From the NCBI GenBank assembly GCA_000320545.1, contig ADNK01001529.1:36807-100806 (forward strand): a DNA stretch of 64,000 nucleotides, given 5' to 3'. The translations under genes and the position numbers were made by a program. Shown here piece by piece: positions 58,860-64,000 of the stretch; position 1 is the stretch's first letter; every line of letters starts with the position of its first letter. The notes beneath the pieces are model-generated. The model had not been told where the DNA came from. It saw nothing but the letters and a program-made list of their open reading frames with translations, and did no database searches. This DNA comes from Bigelowiella natans CCMP2755. Taxonomy: Eukaryota; Cercozoa; Chlorarachniophyceae.

Positions 58860-61800
58860 CCACAACCACAACCACAACCACAACCACCGACCCATATCCC
58901 CATGCCAACCTCTTCCAACGACTACTTAGTTCGCATGCATCGAGTGAGGAGGAAGGGGAGGGGGGGGGAAAGAAAGAGAGAGGGGAAGGCGCCGCCGCAT
59001 CTCCGCACAACAACAACAACAACAACAACAACAAGAATAAGAACAGCTTGCCCAAACCTCCACCGCAACCACCAGCACCACCACCGAATGCTACGTGGCA
59101 GGTGACAGCACAAACTGTGACAGCACAAACTTACCGTGAGAAAGCCAGTCGTGATCTGAAATACCCCCAGGTTGATGGAGATGAGTGACAAGGCGAAACC
59201 GACTTGACGAAAACACGCACAGTAGAGCATGCCGACACTCTCCCCGAACCCCACGACGAAGAACACGCCTGGTTTGTGTGCGTGCAGTGTCAGATGAGTG
59301 AATGCGGGTAAATATATCGTTGCGAGAGGCAGAAAGTAGCAGCAGTAGTAATAGGTAGTAGAGGTAGTGGTGGTAGAGTATAGTAGAAGTTGTAGCAGGA
59401 GCAGGGGTGGTATTTGTTGTCGCACCAGATCCCAACACGACGATGGCGGTTATGCTGGCCTGAAAGAGAAGGAAATAAAAGAAGAAGAAGAAGAAGAAGA
59501 AGAAGAAGAAGAAGAAGAAAAAAAGGTCATTCGAGAATCGCAAGATAATAGAACACTTACACATAGTTAGATTCCACCCGCATTATCATGTGTACTATCA
59601 CAGTATACTAAATTTCAAGTGCTTTTGTGACAGGGGCGATGGTCTATATGTGTTTTCTTTTAATACCGAACCCCATGTACACCCTGCCATTAATAATGGC
59701 AAGTTATAACAAGATACATACCGGCGAGAGAATCAACTACCCCCTCCCCCCCCTCATACTAACCACTCTGACCTCTAGCCCAGCCGTGAGGGTTATCATC
59801 AGGGCATAAATCATGCTGCAAAGGAACCTGCATACACACACGTACTCACACACAATACAAGTGAATAACAAAATCGCCCTCTATCATCAAACATATCATG
59901 CGCACATAATACATCCGCCCCCCCCCTAAAACACACACAACACACACCCGAACGGAAGCTCCAAGGCGCAGTACGACAAGAAGAATGCCAAGGTAGAGTA
60001 GCGGCCATCTACCCCATACCAGCCATCATGGCCACCACAACAGCAAGAAGAATAGCAGAGAAGAATAATAGCAGTGAGATTTAGAAACTCTACGTCCTCC
60101 CCCCTACACTTCCTCCCCCCCCCCTCCCCCCCAAAAACCCCTCCTCCCTCCTCTCCACCGCAGTCCATGATAACCACATCGTCCATCAATCATCAGAATG
60201 GGCATCGTCACCATCATCGGCTATCGTTACCAGCTCGCTCACGGTGAAAAACGTCGCGTTGGGAGGGGAAGAGTGCTGCACAGTTCAGCATTCCGACGAA
60301 GACCTGAGAACAACGCGAACACACACACACACACACACACACACCCGCAATTATCATCGACTGAAACTGAACGTTGTCTGTGTCACGATTGACTGAATAG
60401 TCCGCAAAGTGCTGTTGTTTTTGTTGTTGGTACCAGAGCTTGTGTCTCCCATAATAAGTTCATGATATTCACGATTCCGACCTGTACACACGCACACACA
60501 CGCACACACACGCGCGCGCGCAGGGATGGAGAGAAAGAGGGAGGGAGAGAAAGAGAGAGATGAATCACTAACGTTGAGTAATGGAGACACACAGTGATGA
60601 GCTTAAATCTAGTGCTTTGACCAAACAATCACCTGTGTTTTTGACGTTTGCCAGAAGAATATTGACATAATGATTCCGAAACTCAAAATCTAGTCGAGGG
60701 GGATGGAAGGAAAAGAGGGGGGGGGGTTTAAGCAAGATTTAAGCGAGCGGATGCATGTGCTACGGCGAGGACAACTGGCTGCTAAAGAATGAAGGAGCGC
60801 AAGATATCCACCCACGCCCGATAGGCCAACATGCTACCACCTGCATGAAGCGCGCAAGAATCATGATTGGCTGCCGGAAAAAGTTCAGAGACGACCGCCG
60901 GAACAATATCTGCATTCAACGACAAAATCAAGGATTGACTGGAGATAGAGGGAGAACGACTCGATGCGGCACATTACCACAAACGCCGTCAGCAACGGCA
61001 TCATGTCCACTGGTTTTGGTCGTCTCGCTTCAGGCGATTCAGCTGCCATCTTATCCTTGTTGTTGTTTTTGTTGTTGTGTTGTTGTTCTTGTAGCCATCT
61101 CCCATCATTGCACGATGGGCATCATAAATACCCTCCTCGCCTCCCTGCATAGCGAGAGTGACTCTGGTAAGAAGTCGGAGAGGTTTCCTTCGTGGACGGG
61201 AGCAGTTTGCCGTTGCTGCTGACTAACGTCGTTTTCGGCCCGATTCTTCCTGAGCTTCTCTTCACGCGCCCAAGCCGCCCAGATCTCCTCGATTTGAGGG
61301 ACTCTGTGACTTTTCCTCTTCTCCTTCTTCTTCTTCGTCATCGTCGTCTGATTACTCTGCTGTCTCCTATCACCGTGCTTCCGATTATTTTTCGCATCGG
61401 CGAACGAAAGCAGCCCGCTTTGCTTCGAGTCACCAGCAAAACCATCTCTTTTCTCCTCCCCGGGCGACAACAGAAACCCTTCTTCGTCATCGGGGCTGCT
61501 GCCGTCTCTTGGCATGAGCAAGCTGAGGAGGTGTTCTGGAACGCTCACGTGCGGGGGGGCAGGTGAATCGAACGTGCGGCGAAAGTACTCTGCGGCCTCT
61601 GCTGCCGCGCCGCTATAGCACACGCGCCCTTTCCCAACCAGAACCATCGTCGAGAAACCTTGAGGAAAGAAGATAAGGTGTTTGTCATCTACGATTTAAT
61701 CTAGACATAGATAGACTAGCGAGCCCCCCCCCCCACCCCTCTCTCACCGACACTGATGTGTATAGTATGAGGAAATGAACCGTTGTACAGCTCTGGACGC

Positions 61801-62398
61801 GGCTGGTGTATCGTTGCTATGATCGTCGCATGGGTGCGAGCCAAGCCCTTCGATTAGGTGAAATAAGACGGAGGAGGAATGAGCAGTTTGGTGGCTTAAA
61901 TTTCGTCATCATTACTCTCTGCGAGCTTCAAAGCTTTCAGAAACATCAACACGCGCGGGCGTGCGCGCACAAACACACACAATCACACACACAATCACAC
62001 ACACACACACACAATCACACATATATATAGCCATCCAATGGACGATAACACCATGCCTCACCTTAAGCGTATTCACGAGCCTGACCGACGACGCCGCATC
62101 GAGGCTGAGGCGCAATATCATATAAAAACCAAAACATTTTCAGGCTTTAACATAATATGGAACCAGTAGTACTATAGCCAGGAATTAAAGGAGAGGGGGG
62201 GGCATGAATAGACAGAAACGCGAGGGGAAAATCAGCGATATCATCATCAACACCCTCCTTCTCACACTCGAAACAGCACCCGGTAGTTGGTTCATCTAAC
62301 AGCAAAATCGCCGGCTTCGTGACGAGGTAGGATCCTGAGCAGTCGGCGGTGGTGGTGGGGATGATAGAGAAGACATTCATGCTTCCGAACACACTTTA

Positions 62399-62440
<42 letters not shown>

Positions 62441-62512
62441 AGCACACTTTTTATGGGATTATGGTGGTGAAATATGCTGCTGATCCTATGGACGACTGCA
62501 CAATCATGCTCT

Positions 62513-62557
<45 letters not shown>

Positions 62558-63303
62558 TCACTCTCTCACTCTCTTCGTGAGCAATGTCCCCCTCACCACC
62601 ATGAGACACATGGGGTTCATAATCATCAGCACTATTATTGATGAACGATCAGGTCGTGCATGTGCAACCAATCGCAGCTCTTCGTCTTTCCCCGCCAGAG
62701 CAGAGAGAGAGCTGAGGCAAGTAGGAATGCTGTTAGAAATTGCTTTCCTTTTGATTGTTGTATAGGAAAGTAGTCGGTGTCGATGGATTTGCGCGTGGCT
62801 GATGCACCGCTATTATTACCAGATTATCCGCGCAGTCCACCAGGCCTGAGAGACAGGATATGTAGGGTTTTAAGTCGCATACACACGCACACACGCACAC
62901 ACGCACACAGTGATACGTGCTCAACGCGGCGGTGTGCACGAACCTAATTGCCGTATGATCTGCTCTGCATCCTCGCTCGGCTTTCCGGAGAGTGAAGCTG
63001 CAAGACACGAAAACACCGGACGCGTAAGTGCGAAAGAACGACTCCCATGCTGCTCTTTGTATTCACAAGACTGCTAAACAAGCTATCACGATCATGCTAA
63101 ATCTCCCAGTAGCGGCGCCGCTGCATGTGTTGTTTTCCTTTGCAATCGAAAATGGTTTTTTGGAGGGGGTTCGTGACCTGCGAACTGAATTGTTTCCACC
63201 ACAGTAAGTCCCTAGAGGGGGCGGGGAGACCAGCGCGATGAGAGGAGGAGGAAGAGAAGAAAATGTGATACAGGAACGAGCGAGCGAGAGAGAGAGAAAG
63301 AAA

Positions 63304-63348
<45 letters not shown>

Positions 63349-63509
63349 CGCGAGAGAGAGCACAATTCTATTTGTCTTCGTCTCGTCTCGTGGCAAACGA
63401 ACTCCTCACACACACCTTGAGTAGCGATGGATCTTGTCGCATGAAAGAGACCTTTACCGTGCGAGGGGTGCCCATGTCAGAAGCATTGCTAGGTAGTTGC
63501 CACTTCACA

Positions 63510-63540
<31 letters not shown>

Positions 63541-63781
63541 GCACGCATACGCACGCACAAAAGAAATGCGAATCCTTTCCCTCCTGCGCCATCCAAAAAA
63601 GCCGTCATTGGAGAGATGCATATTGGCCTTATTCTACTCTCTCTCCTAACACTGCCATCCCCCCCCCCCCCCCCCCCTTTCCCCTTTCTCTCTTTTTATT
63701 CAGTCGCCCTTCCCCGAGAAGAACCTGATACAGAAGATAAGAGGGGGAATTTGGATGAAAGTTGCTTACCTTGAAGCATTA
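57928..63781 (-). CDS. ABCG-type (white/brown-type) half transporter, 5' end beyond the window
   Basis: A highly split gene running leftward with motifs in the proper order. NBD: Q-loop FMRQDPSLL (about 63450), LTVVETIQFA (about 63195), LVDCADNL (about 62835), signature CSGGERRRAAIG (about 62690), Walker B AILLLDEPTTG (about 62300), D-loop LDAASSVRLVNTL (about 62080) and H-loop ATIIATIHQPRPELY (about 61830). A charged linker follows (61647-61150). TMD: RRSSLNFFRQP (about 60880), a first membrane exon (about 60698-60640), LFPSQRDVFHRE (about 60260), STLAFFLSYCALELPFG (about 59990), GVFFVVGFGESVGM (about 59250), LVVDVELKHMQFSC (about 58450) and a last exon 58002-57928 ending in a membrane helix. 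Walker A must lie near or past the right edge. Substrate unknown; ABCG members export lipids, sterols or hormones as dimers. Confidence 0.85.
59479..59521. repeat. (AAG)n microsatellite in an ABCG intron
   Basis: About 14 AAG units; one of many tracts in this gene, along with (AC)n at 58822-58858, 60318-60343 and 62401-62435, (GA)n at 58133-58165 and 63307-63342, and (CT)n at 62516-62551. Confidence 0.9.
63660..63677. repeat. Homopolymer C run
   Basis: A C-run in an ABCG intron. A further G-run ends the window (63987-64000); such runs are assembly weak points. Confidence 0.9.
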
Positions 63782-64000
63782 TGTCAAACGCCTCAATGAG
63801 TTACCATTCTGATATAAAAAGCACGCAATTTTGACATAAACCGGGTATTTTCTGTTAATTTTTCGGAAACCTTCTAACTGGTGTAAACCCCCCCCTTTCT
63901 TCGGCCCCCTTATGTGGAGAAGGAGATTAAAACAATCCGGCCCCCCCTCCAGGGATACTTTATTCCTTGAAAAAGGGGAAAAGGGGGGGGGGGGGGGGGG

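Noticed and set aside
58660-59055. Minus-strand Val/Cys-rich frames from (GT)n tracts
   Set aside because: Translated microsatellites within ABCG introns; many similar frames across the window were dropped for the same reason.
1-64000. tRNA, rRNA or organellar genes
   Set aside because: None recognised by eye; a tRNAscan/Infernal run would be needed to exclude small RNA genes.

Overview
This is a nuclear window from a eukaryotic microbe, most likely an alga or other protist. Almost every recognisable protein is split by short GT-AG introns whose codon phases fit together. Several introns carry long microsatellites of (AT)n, (GT)n, (GA/CT)n or (ATC)n. The gene set includes a phytochelatin synthase, a prolyl-4-hydroxylase-like oxygenase, a RING-CH ubiquitin ligase, an ABCG half transporter and a Rab24-like GTPase. 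I cannot place the species from the sequence alone.

Layout. 0.1-6.3 kb (-): EF-hand protein gene or genes with three nearly identical copies of one EF-hand module. 6.9-8.5 kb (-): an unidentified spliced gene. 9.1-11.5 kb (+): a CCR4-type EEP-fold protein that has lost its catalytic motifs. 12.8-14.6 kb (+): a prolyl-4-hydroxylase-like gene. 15.4-17.8 kb (+): a double PHD-finger protein. 19.3-20.5 kb (-): a small ankyrin-like protein. 21.1-24.4 kb (+): a secreted GH63-like glycosidase. 24.5-32.9 kb: a large mobile-element-like insertion. 34-38.5 kb (-): a low-complexity membrane protein. 39.7-41.0 kb (+): Rab24-like. 42.0-43.2 kb (-): a lipid-anchored SDR. 43.7-45.2 kb (+): phytochelatin synthase. 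46.2-46.6 kb (-): a small EF-hand protein. 47.5-51.9 kb (+): a MARCH-type E3 ligase. 52.8-54.4 kb (-): a multi-pass membrane protein. 55.0-57.0 kb (+): OGG1. 57.9 kb to the right edge (-): the ABCG transporter.

The most interesting part is the insertion at 24.5-32.9 kb. It has almost none of the microsatellites that crowd the host DNA. It is bracketed by inverted repeats of about 104 bp (24873-24976 and 32571-32674, about 92% identical). It carries two divergent spliced genes. One encodes an 811-residue Cys/His-rich protein resembling a transposase. The other encodes a 961-residue protein with a ParB-like domain (GNHRR motif), a degenerate DNA-methyltransferase-like fold and a C-terminal PHD-like zinc finger. 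Six copies of a 28-bp palindrome, always with 13-bp arms and a 2-bp spacer, are scattered through the element at 0.9-1.7 kb intervals; three lie inside introns of the ParB-like gene. I saw no full copy elsewhere in the window. This suggests a eukaryotic mobile element that encodes a ParB-type protein together with its own parS-like sites.

Six gene-poor islands rich in GCTAGC and TGCATGC palindromes (near 12.0, 18.5, 41.5, 45.7, 52.3 and 57.3 kb) separate the host genes and look like a second family of non-coding repeats.
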